Shown piece by piece: positions 7,969 to 15,229 of a stretch of 22,699 nucleotides of DNA. The position numbers were made by a program, and so were the translations under genes. The stretch lies in assembly GCF_002014985.1 (NCBI RefSeq), contig NZ_MUXU01000017.1, positions 25,683 through 48,381 on the forward strand, given 5' to 3'. This stretch comes from Moraxella caviae (GTDB lineage: Bacteria > Pseudomonadota > Gammaproteobacteria > Pseudomonadales > Moraxellaceae). The notes beneath the pieces are model-generated. The model had not been told where the DNA came from. It did not search any database and was given only the letters and a program-made list of their open reading frames with translations. The first letter of the stretch is position 1; the number at the start of each line of letters is the position of its first letter.

Positions 7969-8961
7969 GTGCAGCAAACGATAGGCGCAAAAGAGCTGTT
8001 TTCTTGCGATCTTTTATTAAGACGCAAAGAAATTCTGGCGGATTTTATCAATAAAAACAACAGTATAAATGATGACACAGACATCATGCACATCGCATTT
8101 GCGGTGGATAGTACTTATGTTAAATACGCAGGCATTACCGCACATTCTGTCATAAAAAATCATCAAGGTGCGTCGCTGTGTTTTCATTTATTTGTTGATG
8201 AAATCAGCCAGCTTGATAAAGATAATTTCATCAAACTTGCCCAAAACGCCCAAGCCAGCGTTTATGTGTATTATTTTAATCCAGCGTATTTCACATCTTT
8301 GCCTGTACTGCATCATTTTTCAACCGCCATGTATTACCGCTTGGCGATTGCTGAAATTTTAAAAGATGTGGCGCAGCGTGTTTTATACCTAGACGCTGAT
8401 GTGCTGTGCGTGGACGAAATTTACAGCCTGTATCGCATGGATTTGCAAGACAAAGTGGCGGCGGTGGTGCTTGACCTTGGCATCAATACCAAGTATCTTG
8501 CTTATTCGGCGCACACGCGGCTGTTTGGTTTGCAGCCGACAAATATGTATTTTAATTCAGGCGTGATGTTGATTGACATTGCAGCGTGGCACGCCAAGCG
8601 CATCAATGATAAAATCGTGGCGGTGCTGACGCAAACCAAGCATCATTGTTTGTTTGAATGCCCAGACCAAGACGTACTCAACGTTGCCTTGCAAAATGAC
8701 GTGGTTTTTGTGCCGCCACAATACAACTGGCAACAATGGCACACCCACGAAGCACTGATTGATAATAAGTGGGCGAGCATAAAATTGGTGCATTTTTTGG
8801 GTGTGATGAAGCCTTGGGATAATAAAGGCATAAACGCCACTTACGATGAGTATTATGCCAGCAGCCCTTGGGTGCGCACACCAAAACCTGCTGTACACCC
8901 ATACGCACGCCATTTGTGCGCAGTACCAGCCGCCCAAAAAGTGAGTTATCGCTGTTTTTGA
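7969..8961 (+). CDS. GT8-family glycosyltransferase, probable lipooligosaccharide biosynthesis
   Basis: A 330-residue glycosyltransferase family 8 protein, likely cytoplasmic and peripheral to the inner membrane. Family features appear in order: I42-A-F-A-V-D (nucleotide-sugar binding), the metal-binding D-x-D as L141-D-A-D-V, Y194-F-N-S-G-V-M-L-I-D, D233-Q-D-V-L-N, and H275-F-L-G-V-M-K-P-W near the C-terminus. This is the pattern of WaaJ/RfaJ-type glucosyl- or galactosyltransferases, which add core or oligosaccharide sugars to LPS/LOS using UDP-sugars. The start is GTG 7969, with AAAGG a few bases upstream; the first ATG (8086) would cut into the region just before the fold. It is AT-richer than uvrB and gpmI, a possible sign of separate ancestry. 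No other sugar genes are nearby, so acceptor and donor cannot be assigned. Confidence 0.86.
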   Translation: MQQTIGAKELFSCDLLLRRKEILADFINKNNSINDDTDIMHIAFAVDSTYVKYAGITAHSVIKNHQGASLCFHLFVDEISQLDKDNFIKLAQNAQASVYVYYFNPAYFTSLPVLHHFSTAMYYRLAIAEILKDVAQRVLYLDADVLCVDEIYSLYRMDLQDKVAAVVLDLGINTKYLAYSAHTRLFGLQPTNMYFNSGVMLIDIAAWHAKRINDKIVAVLTQTKHHCLFECPDQDVLNVALQNDVVFVPPQYNWQQWHTHEALIDNKWASIKLVHFLGVMKPWDNKGINATYDEYYASSPWVRTPKPAVHPYARHLCAVPAAQKVSYRCF

Positions 8962-9017
8962 TGGCGAATTTGCTGGCAGGCTGGCGGTTTTTGAGTTTTT
9001 CATTGCCATGTAAACTG

Positions 9018-9026
9018 TGCTACAAT
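9018..9026 (+). promoter_or_regulatory. Candidate extended -10 promoter of gpmI
   Basis: TGCTACAAT matches the extended -10 consensus (TG-n-TATAAT, one mismatch) and lies 66 bases upstream of the gpmI ATG. Extended -10 promoters need little -35 sequence, and none is obvious here. Confidence 0.4.
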
Positions 9027-9092
9027 AGCGCGTGTTTTGGCTGTTTTGGCGGCTGATTTATGGTTTAATCCAAACTTAACAAGGAAACTCCC

Positions 9093-10652
9093 ATGACAAA
9101 AAAAATCCCTCATGTGTTGATGATTTTGGACGGTGTTGGGCATCGTGAAGACCCACGTGACAATGCCGTTTTGGCGGCAAATACCCCAAATCTTGACCGC
9201 CTAAGCGCCACTTGCCCAAATGGCTTGATTTCAGGCTCTGGCATGGACGTGGGTTTGCCTGATGGGCAATTTGGCAACTCAGAAGTAGGACATATGAACC
9301 TTGGTGCTGGCCGTATTTTGTTCCAAGATTCCACACGCATTATGAACGACATCAGCACGGGCGAATTTTTTGAAAACGCAGTGCTGAATCAAGCGGTGCA
9401 AAACACGCTGGACAACGAAGGCGCGGTGCATATTTTGGGTCTATTGTCTGATGGCGGCGTGCATGCGCACATTGAGCATATCAAGGCAGCAACCAAATTG
9501 GCACTACAAAAAGGCGCATTGCAAGTCTTTATCCACGCCTTTTTGGACGGACGTGATACACCGCCAAAATCTGCCGATGGCTATGTGGCGGATTTACAAA
9601 AAGCGCTTGACGCATTGAATGCTGAATTTGAAGGCGAAGCGAAACTTGCCAGCGTGATTGGGCGTTTTTATGCGATGGATCGTGATAAGCGCTGGGATCG
9701 TGTGCAGGCAGCGTACGAGCTGCTCACCCAAGCGGCGGCCGTGCGCACCGCCACCGATGGTGCGGACGCAGTGGCGCAGGCATATGCTGCCGATGAGACG
9801 GACGAATTTGTACAAGCGACCATCATTGATGATAATGGCGTGATTTGCGACAACGATGGCGTGATTTTTATGAATTTTCGTGCCGACCGTGCGCGTGAGC
9901 TGTCGTACGCCTTTGTAGATAAGGAATTTGACGGCTTTGAGCGCAAAGTTTGCCCAGAGTTGTCAGCTTATGTCATGCTGACCAAATATTCAGACGACTT
10001 GGCGGACAATGCCAAAACCAGCATTGCTTATGAGCCAACCAGTCTTGCCAACACACTTGGCGAATATTTGCAAAACCAAAACAAAACCCAGCTGCGCATT
10101 GCTGAAACCGAAAAATACGCCCACGTTACTTTCTTTTTTAGCGGCGGACGTGAAGAGCTGTACACAGGCGAAGAGCGCATTTTGGTGAATAGCCCAAACG
10201 TTACCACCTATGATTTAAAACCTGAAATGAGCGCGTATGAAGTAACGGACAAACTTAAAGCAGCGATTGAGTCTGGTAAGTTTGACGTGCTGATTGTCAA
10301 TTATGCCAATGGCGACATGGTGGGGCATTCTGGCGTGTTTGAAGCGGCAGTGAAGGCGGTGGAAGCGGTGGACGAGTGTATCGGTGTCATCACCAAAGCG
10401 GTGCAAGACGCTGGCGGACACTTGCTGATTACCGCTGACCACGGCAACTGCGAGCAAATGCAAGACTACGAAAGCGGTCAGGTGCATACTCAGCACACCA
10501 CCGAGCTTGTGCCGTTTATTTATGTGGGCGAGCGTGATGTGTCGGTGCGTACTGGCGGACGTTTGTGCGATGTTGCGCCAACGTTATTGCACTTGATGAA
10601 CGTGGATAAACCTACCGAAATGACAGGCGAAAGTCTGCTTGTGGATAAGTAA
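9093..10652 (+). CDS. gpmI: 2,3-bisphosphoglycerate-independent phosphoglycerate mutase
   Basis: Interconverts 3- and 2-phosphoglycerate in glycolysis and gluconeogenesis; a manganese-dependent enzyme of the alkaline-phosphatase superfamily. The 519 residues are the normal length. Seen in order are the metal ligand D13 (L-D-G-V-G), the phosphorylated serine S63 in [32 protein letters not shown], and the second metal site with [10 protein letters not shown] and D449-H-G-N-C-E. A strong ribosome-binding site (AAGGAAA) precedes the ATG by six bases. The ctpA-like gene follows within a few bases, so the two are likely cotranscribed, with the shared terminator at 12361-12391. Confidence 0.97.
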   Translation: MTKKIPHVLMILDGVGHREDPRDNAVLAANTPNLDRLSATCPNGLISGSGMDVGLPDGQFGNSEVGHMNLGAGRILFQDSTRIMNDISTGEFFENAVLNQAVQNTLDNEGAVHILGLLSDGGVHAHIEHIKAATKLALQKGALQVFIHAFLDGRDTPPKSADGYVADLQKALDALNAEFEGEAKLASVIGRFYAMDRDKRWDRVQAAYELLTQAAAVRTATDGADAVAQAYAADETDEFVQATIIDDNGVICDNDGVIFMNFRADRARELSYAFVDKEFDGFERKVCPELSAYVMLTKYSDDLADNAKTSIAYEPTSLANTLGEYLQNQNKTQLRIAETEKYAHVTFFFSGGREELYTGEERILVNSPNVTTYDLKPEMSAYEVTDKLKAAIESGKFDVLIVNYANGDMVGHSGVFEAAVKAVEAVDECIGVITKAVQDAGGHLLITADHGNCEQMQDYESGQVHTQHTTELVPFIYVGERDVSVRTGGRLCDVAPTLLHLMNVDKPTEMTGESLLVDK

Positions 10653-10662
10653 TAGCCAAAGC

Positions 10663-10692
10663 ATGGCTGCGTTACTTATGGCTGCGTTACAG
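10663..10692 (+). repeat. 15-bp tandem duplication at the 5' end of the ctpA-like gene
   Basis: ATGGCTGCGTTACTT (10663-10677) and ATGGCTGCGTTACAG (10678-10692) are head-to-tail copies differing in two bases, each encoding Met-Ala-Ala-Leu-x. Further partial copies of AAGCATGGCT lie at 10699 and 10816. The repeats supply several in-frame candidate start codons. Confidence 0.7.
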
Positions 10693-12282
10693 CTCAAAAG
10701 CATGGCTAAAATCTTGCGTGTGGCGCAGCTTGACAAGGCAATGAACAAAGCGGCAAGTGAGACGATGAATAAAATGACGGATTTTTCAGCAATCAAAATG
10801 ACGGCATTATCCCAAAGCATGGCTAAGCCAACAACTAAGCCAGCCCAGCCAATCACCAAAAGCGCTTTAATGGCTGCGGTGATGGCAGGGGTTTTGGGTG
10901 CAAATCTGCTCATTCATCAGCCTGCTGCCGCCAAAACGCCTGCCCAAACGGTGCGTTTTGCACAAGTGAGCGTGCCAGATTTGGCAGATGGTGATATGGC
11001 AAGTAAAGGTGCAAATGCCAATTCTGACACCGCTTCTGGCACCGCCAACGATGCCAACACCGCTGACGGCGCAGAAGGTGATACCAGTGGCGTGTCGCTT
11101 GAAGCACTAGAAAGCGAGCCAAACGTGCTGCACGGTATTGATGGCTTGCACCAAGGGCGTGTGCCGCTCAATGCCATTTCACCAAACACACTAAGAACGT
11201 TTGTGGCGGCGGTGGATTTGGTGCGCCGTGAATATCCTGATGAAATCAGCGATGACAAGCTGTTTTATCACGCCATCAATGGCATGCTACAAAAAGTGGA
11301 TCGCCATGCGGAGTTTTTGGACGCAAAGGCGTTTGAAAATTTGCAGTCGTTTACCAGTGGTCATGTGGCAGGCGTGGGCTTGACGGCAACGTGGAGCGCG
11401 GCTGATAATCACTGGGTGATTAGTGATGTGGTAGCGGATTCATCTGCCGCCAAAGCAGGCGTTACGATGGGCGATTATTTGCACCAAATTGGTGATATTA
11501 CGCTAGATGGCGCACAAACGTCCAATGATGTGGTGCAGCTTTTAAATGGCATTGTCGGCACGACTGTGGACATCACGTTTTCAAAGGCAGGGCGCTCAAA
11601 ACGCAGCGCCACGCTGGATCGCACCGAAGAAGAGCAAAGCAATATTGAGATTTTGACGCATGGTGGCATTGTCATCGTTAAGTTGCCTGTTTTTCAAAAC
11701 ACCACGCGCGATCAGATTTTACAAGGGCTTGCGCAGCTAAATGCGGTGCAGGGCATTGTCATTGATGTGCGTAATAATCCCGGTGGCGTGCTGGAGTCGG
11801 CGGTGGACGTGGCGTCATTGTTCATGCGCAATCAAATCGTTACGCAAGTGGCAGGGCGCGGCAAAGAAGCGCAGATTTTACGCACCAATCGCTCACCGCT
11901 TTTGGACGAAATTCCTGTTATCGTGCTGCAAAATCGCTATTCGGCTTCAGCGTCTGAAGTGCTGGCGAGTAGCCTGCAAACCGCCAAGCGTGCGCTGGTG
12001 GTGGGCGAGACCAGCTACGGCAAAGGTTCGGTGCAATCCATCATTCCGATTGGCGATGAGCAAGCCATCAAGCTGACTACTGCACACTATCTAACCCCAG
12101 ATGGCAAGCAGATTGATGGCGTGGGCGTGATGCCTGATGTGGAATTTTCGGCTTTGTCGAATGACAGCGTGGGTGCGCCTTTTGCGTCAAATATTGACTC
12201 GTGGCTGTCGCAAGCGATTAACATCATGGAGCAAGGCAAACTTGACGAAGGTATTGAGTTTGCGCCTGTGGGTGGGTTTTAG
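10663..12282 (+). CDS. CtpA/Prc-type carboxyl-terminal processing protease (peptidase S41)
   Basis: A periplasmic S41 serine protease that cleaves envelope proteins at or near the C-terminus. Numbering from the TTG at 10639 gives 547 residues, with a PDZ domain (about 235-310, G-V-G-L-T-A, S-S-A-A-K-A-G-V), the strand I-D-V-R-N-N-P-G-G-V, nucleophile S437 in S-A-S-A-S-E, and general base K462 in S-Y-G-K-G-S-V-Q, a 25-residue Ser-Lys spacing typical of CtpA. A signal-like hydrophobic segment (77-91) ends at A-A-A before K99, so about 75 residues precede a normal signal peptide. The start is uncertain: the TTG overlaps gpmI by 14 bases, ATG 10663 is chosen because it follows the gpmI stop, and ATG 10819 would leave a conventional signal peptide. 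None has a good ribosome-binding site. The segment between signal and protease (100-145) is Ala/Asp/Thr-rich and likely unstructured. Confidence 0.88.
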   Translation: MAALLMAALQLKSMAKILRVAQLDKAMNKAASETMNKMTDFSAIKMTALSQSMAKPTTKPAQPITKSALMAAVMAGVLGANLLIHQPAAAKTPAQTVRFAQVSVPDLADGDMASKGANANSDTASGTANDANTADGAEGDTSGVSLEALESEPNVLHGIDGLHQGRVPLNAISPNTLRTFVAAVDLVRREYPDEISDDKLFYHAINGMLQKVDRHAEFLDAKAFENLQSFTSGHVAGVGLTATWSAADNHWVISDVVADSSAAKAGVTMGDYLHQIGDITLDGAQTSNDVVQLLNGIVGTTVDITFSKAGRSKRSATLDRTEEEQSNIEILTHGGIVIVKLPVFQNTTRDQILQGLAQLNAVQGIVIDVRNNPGGVLESAVDVASLFMRNQIVTQVAGRGKEAQILRTNRSPLLDEIPVIVLQNRYSASASEVLASSLQTAKRALVVGETSYGKGSVQSIIPIGDEQAIKLTTAHYLTPDGKQIDGVGVMPDVEFSALSNDSVGAPFASNIDSWLSQAINIMEQGKLDEGIEFAPVGGF

Positions 12283-12360
12283 ATGGGTGGTTTGGGTAAG
12301 TGTTGCCAAACGTTAAGTTTTTACTTTGTTTAAACTAATACACAAACCACACTAAAAATA

Positions 12361-12391
12361 AAAAAGACAAACTTAATCGGTTTGTCTTTTT
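12361..12391. terminator. Bidirectional terminator between the ctpA-like and nitroreductase genes
   Basis: AAAAAGACAAAC (12361-12372) pairs perfectly with GTTTGTCTTTTT (12380-12391) around a 7-base loop. Because A-runs and T-runs flank the stem, it works in both directions. It serves two convergent genes, the protease ending at 12282 and the nitroreductase ending at 12415. Confidence 0.9.
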
Positions 12392-12414
12392 TGTTGCTAA
12401 TAAACGTGGTAAAT

Positions 12415-13077
12415 TTACAAAAAAGTAATGACTTTTTCGGCTGGCAGGCGTGCTTTCGGCAAAGTTTGATTGGCGTCATCGGCACTGGCATAGCCCAGTG
12501 AGACAATCACCGAGCTTTTTAGACCTTGGGCGTGCAGCGACAATTCATCGTCCAGCGCAGCATTATTAAAGCCACCGATTGGCGTTGCTTGCACGCCTGC
12601 GATTTGTGCCGCCATCAATAAATGCCCAAGCGCAATAAAGGTTTGCTGCTCCGCCCAAACATTCAGGCGTGCCGAATCTTGCTGCAGCGGCGTCAGATAA
12701 CTTAAGCAATGCTGCTTGCGTGTTGTGAGTGCGGCATCATCTTTAAAGCGTCCCGCCGATTTTTCAGCAGCCATCACCGCATCCAAATGCGCATTATCCA
12801 GCGTGGTGCGGGTGCATAGCACGATGACGTGGCTTGCGTTCATGACTTTGGCGACATTGTGCGTGTCTGCGCCTGTCATGCTGGTGCATAGGCGAGCCTT
12901 GGTGGTGTCTGTGTCCGCCACCAAAAATTGCCACGGCTGAATATTGATGGACGATGGCGCAAGACGCAAGGCTTCTAGCAGTGCGCCAAAGGTTTCGTCA
13001 TCTAGGCGGCGAGTAGGGTCGTAGGCTTTGCAAGTGCGGCGTGCGTTTGCGATTTGTTGGGCGGTTTGGGCATTCAT
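12415..13077 (-). CDS. NfsB-like NAD(P)H nitroreductase
   Basis: A 220-residue FMN-dependent flavoenzyme of the oxygen-insensitive nitroreductase family, cytosolic and normally a homodimer. It is collinear with E. coli NfsB: N-terminal R13-R-T-C-K-A-Y-D, the FMN-contact motif P41-S-S-I-N-I-Q-P-W-Q-F, the A-S-H-V-I-V-L-C strand, A142-E-Q-Q-T-F-I-A-L-G, the P166-I-G-G-F-N loop (E. coli has P-I-E-G-F), and the C-terminal L-P-K-A-R-L-P. Family members reduce nitroaromatics, quinones and sometimes dihydropteridine; the natural substrate is not known. The ATG has AAGGAA seven bases upstream. The gene sits between a bidirectional terminator and a repeat-filled spacer, so it is probably transcribed alone or as the tail of xseA. 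Confidence 0.92.
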   Translation of the reverse strand: MNAQTAQQIANARRTCKAYDPTRRLDDETFGALLEALRLAPSSINIQPWQFLVADTDTTKARLCTSMTGADTHNVAKVMNASHVIVLCTRTTLDNAHLDAVMAAEKSAGRFKDDAALTTRKQHCLSYLTPLQQDSARLNVWAEQQTFIALGHLLMAAQIAGVQATPIGGFNNAALDDELSLHAQGLKSSVIVSLGYASADDANQTLPKARLPAEKVITFL

Positions 13078-13090
13078 AAATATTCCTTTT

Positions 13091-13182
13091 AGGCGTTGCT
13101 GATTTTTAAGTCGTTGTTTTTAAGGCGTTGGTTTTTAAATTATTGATTTTAAACTAATAATTTTTAAAGCTGTAAATTTTTA
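13091..13182. repeat. Degenerate tandem repeat array in the xseA/nitroreductase spacer
   Basis: Six consecutive units of 14-18 bases, each ending TTTTA: 13091-13108, 13109-13122, 13123-13137, 13138-13151, 13152-13166 and 13167-13182. The first three share the core AGKCGTTG followed by a T-run; the last three are more decayed. The array fills nearly the whole spacer upstream of the nitroreductase gene on its transcribed strand. Confidence 0.6.
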
Positions 13183-13197
13183 ATCCGTCAAGTACGC

Positions 13198-14718
13198 TTA
13201 TTTTGGCACAGCTTGCACCACACCATCTTTAAATTCCACCTGCAAGACAGACGCGGCTTGTGCGTGTTTGGCGGTGCTGATAAGCGCACCATCGCCATCT
13301 CTGACGAGCGCATAGCCTTGCTCAAGCGTGCGCTTTGGGTGCTGCACCAAAATCAGCCGAGACAGCTGACGGCAATGTTCGTTTAAATTGATAAGGCGTG
13401 GGCGCAGTCTTTGGTGCGTGGCTAAGTGAGTGGCGGTGTGCGCTTTGGCAGTGCTAATTTGTGCTTTGGCAGCGGTTTGCACACGCTTTAGCTGTGCATC
13501 AAGCCGTGTTTTATTTGTACTCATGCGCTGTCTAACAAGCATTTGGCTGTGCGTCATGGCATGACGGCTGTCTTTGTCCGCCAGCAGCAGGCGTGATTGG
13601 GCGATGAGTTTACTGCGTGTCATAGCGGCTTGACTTTTTGTCTGTGCATTGTGAAGTCTTTGTAAAGCCATTGTCTGTGTGCTTTGCATGATGGTTTTGG
13701 CGGATTGTACCAAACGCAGCAGATGGCTTTCAATGGCGGCAATCACCTTAGATGGCGTGTCAAAACGAGTGTGCGCCACTTCATCAAGCAAAATGCGGTC
13801 TCGCTCATGCCCTACGCCCACCCACACAGGCACAGGCTGCTCTGCCACGAGTGCCGCCAGTTCGTAGTCGTTGAGATACGCCAAATCGCCCACCGCACCG
13901 CCACCACGAATAATCACCAATAAATCAGGCGAACGCTCATATTTTTGTACAAATTCACGCATGGTATGGGTAATGCTGGTGCGAATTTCGCTGGGGGCGT
14001 GATTGCCTTGAAATGTGGCGTGATGATAATAAAATCGGCAAGCATTGGTGCTGGCAAGTCTGTCCGCTTCGGCACGAAAATCGCCCAAACCTGCGGCATT
14101 TTCTGGTGCGATGACAATCACATCACGAATATCAAAAGGCGTGGGCAAGGATTTATTGAGCGTGGTTAAGCCTTCGTTTTGCAGGCGTTTTAGCATGGCG
14201 TGATATGCCATCGCCAGTGCGCCAAGCGTATAATTTGGGTCAATGTCGCTGATGTTAATGCTAAAGCCGTATTGCGGGTGAAAAGTGGCGTTCGCCTTCA
14301 CCAAAATGCTCATGCCTGCACTGATGGGCGTGCCTGTGCTGGCGGTGAATTTCGCCATCACGCTGCTGGCACGATAACGCCATAAAGTCGCTTTTGCTGC
14401 CGCCACAATCTGCCCTGTGTCGTCTTTTTCGGCAAGCTCAAAATAATAATGCCCGCCTTTGCCAGACACCGCACGCACTTCGGCACGCAGCCACACATCA
14501 TGATCAAAGGTGTCATGCACCACCAATTTTACCGCTTCTAAATAATCGCTCAACGACAGCTGAACGTCTGCCATCTGTGCGCTCATCGCCATCAGCTCGT
14601 CATCTGCCGCCAGTTCATCGGCGATTTGCTGGTGGCGGCGTGTGATGTCATCGGCGGTAGACTGCTCAAGGTGCATAGCAGCAGTCATCAGCTTGTCAAG
14701 GTGGCGCTGGGTACTCAT
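13198..14718 (-). CDS. xseA: Exodeoxyribonuclease VII large subunit, divergent
   Basis: The catalytic subunit of exonuclease VII, which degrades single-stranded DNA with the small subunit XseB. From ATG 14718 it has 506 residues: an N-terminal OB-fold (about 53-160, S-L-S-D-Y-L-E-A-V then V-W-L-R-A-E-V), the nuclease core, a long helical coiled-coil segment (about 330-480) that in the family binds XseB, and a C-terminal G-Y-A-L-V-R-D. The four residues known to matter in E. coli XseA have counterparts: D213 (G-L-G-D), R271 (R-G-G-G-A-V-G-D-L), H304 and D307 (G-V-G-H-E-R-D). The usual T-S-x-x-G-A-A motif is replaced by A-P-E-N-A-A-G. The frame is open up to an ATG at 14808, but a TTGACA/TAAAAT promoter candidate falls at 14789-14815 and the extra residues are low-complexity, so the later start is preferred. 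Neither start has a good ribosome-binding site. xseB is not in the window. Confidence 0.88.
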   Translation of the reverse strand: MSTQRHLDKLMTAAMHLEQSTADDITRRHQQIADELAADDELMAMSAQMADVQLSLSDYLEAVKLVVHDTFDHDVWLRAEVRAVSGKGGHYYFELAEKDDTGQIVAAAKATLWRYRASSVMAKFTASTGTPISAGMSILVKANATFHPQYGFSINISDIDPNYTLGALAMAYHAMLKRLQNEGLTTLNKSLPTPFDIRDVIVIAPENAAGLGDFRAEADRLASTNACRFYYHHATFQGNHAPSEIRTSITHTMREFVQKYERSPDLLVIIRGGGAVGDLAYLNDYELAALVAEQPVPVWVGVGHERDRILLDEVAHTRFDTPSKVIAAIESHLLRLVQSAKTIMQSTQTMALQRLHNAQTKSQAAMTRSKLIAQSRLLLADKDSRHAMTHSQMLVRQRMSTNKTRLDAQLKRVQTAAKAQISTAKAHTATHLATHQRLRPRLINLNEHCRQLSRLILVQHPKRTLEQGYALVRDGDGALISTAKHAQAASVLQVEFKDGVVQAVPK

Positions 14719-14788
14719 GGTGGTTTTGGTTTGGGTGAATGTTGGTTTTGTGGTTTTAAAGTTGGTTTTTAAAGCTTGTTTAAGGGCA

Positions 14789-14815
14789 ATTTTAATGATG
14801 ATTGCCATTTGTCAA
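14789..14815 (-). promoter_or_regulatory. Candidate xseA promoter
   Basis: On the minus strand a perfect TTGACA (14810-14815) is followed after 15 bases by TAAAAT (14789-14794). Spacing is short but tolerable. Transcription would start near 14782, downstream of the ATG at 14808, which supports translation from ATG 14718. Confidence 0.4.
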
Positions 14816-15142
14816 AATTTACAACAAATCAGGCGGCAAATTGCAAATTAAAAGCTACTATAACACAGCTTGGCGTAATGCAAAAGTTGAAAAACAAAAA
14901 CAGCGGCGTAATCATCGTAAAATACAGCCAAGTGATTTATCTACTCAAAGCACGCATTCATTAAAATTTATCACGAAACAAGCATAAAAATGCAAGATTT
15001 ATCATTTTTTCTGATAATAAAACAAAAATTCTTCATTTGTAATTCGCTTGCCACTTTAGTATCTTATGCTTAAATTTGTCTGGATAAAGCGGTCGGTGCG
15101 TTTAAAAATGTACCAATAAAGCGCAAAAAGACAATAAAACAA

Positions 15143-15208
15143 GCGTTCGTTAAAAGCGAGTATTTGACGAACGCCAAACTTGAAAAAATCTTAAGAACAA
15201 CTTAAGAA
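15143..15208 (+). promoter_or_regulatory. Hairpin and phased CTTAAGAA repeats upstream of the glutamate dehydrogenase gene
   Basis: Two structures lie just before the gene. GCGTTCGTTAAA (15143-15154) and TTTGACGAACGC (15163-15174) form a 12-pair stem (one G-T pair) with an 8-base loop. It has no following T-run, so it is more likely an operator or mRNA hairpin than a terminator. Then CTTAAGAA occurs twice (15190-15197 and 15201-15208), 11 bases apart, one helical turn, each containing the palindrome CTTAAG. A weak promoter (TTGAAA 15180-15185 with a poor -10 near 15203) would overlap the repeats. The rest of the spacer (14816-15142) is AT-rich, with no gene seen. Confidence 0.45.
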
Positions 15209-15229
15209 ATAACCAAAAATGGACATCTT

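Noticed and set aside
10584..11258. Minus-strand ORFs opposite gpmI/ctpA, some with hydrophobic stretches
   Set aside because: The hydrophobicity arises from the complement of the Ala-rich coding strand; no ribosome-binding sites or family motifs.
13091..13182. Possible CRISPR array
   Set aside because: Units are degenerate, only 14-18 bases, directly abutting with no unique spacers, and no cas genes are present.
14809..14987. Short plus-strand ORFs in the xseA/glutamate dehydrogenase spacer
   Set aside because: Overlapping frames in AT-rich DNA without ribosome-binding sites or similarity; they cross the xseA promoter region.
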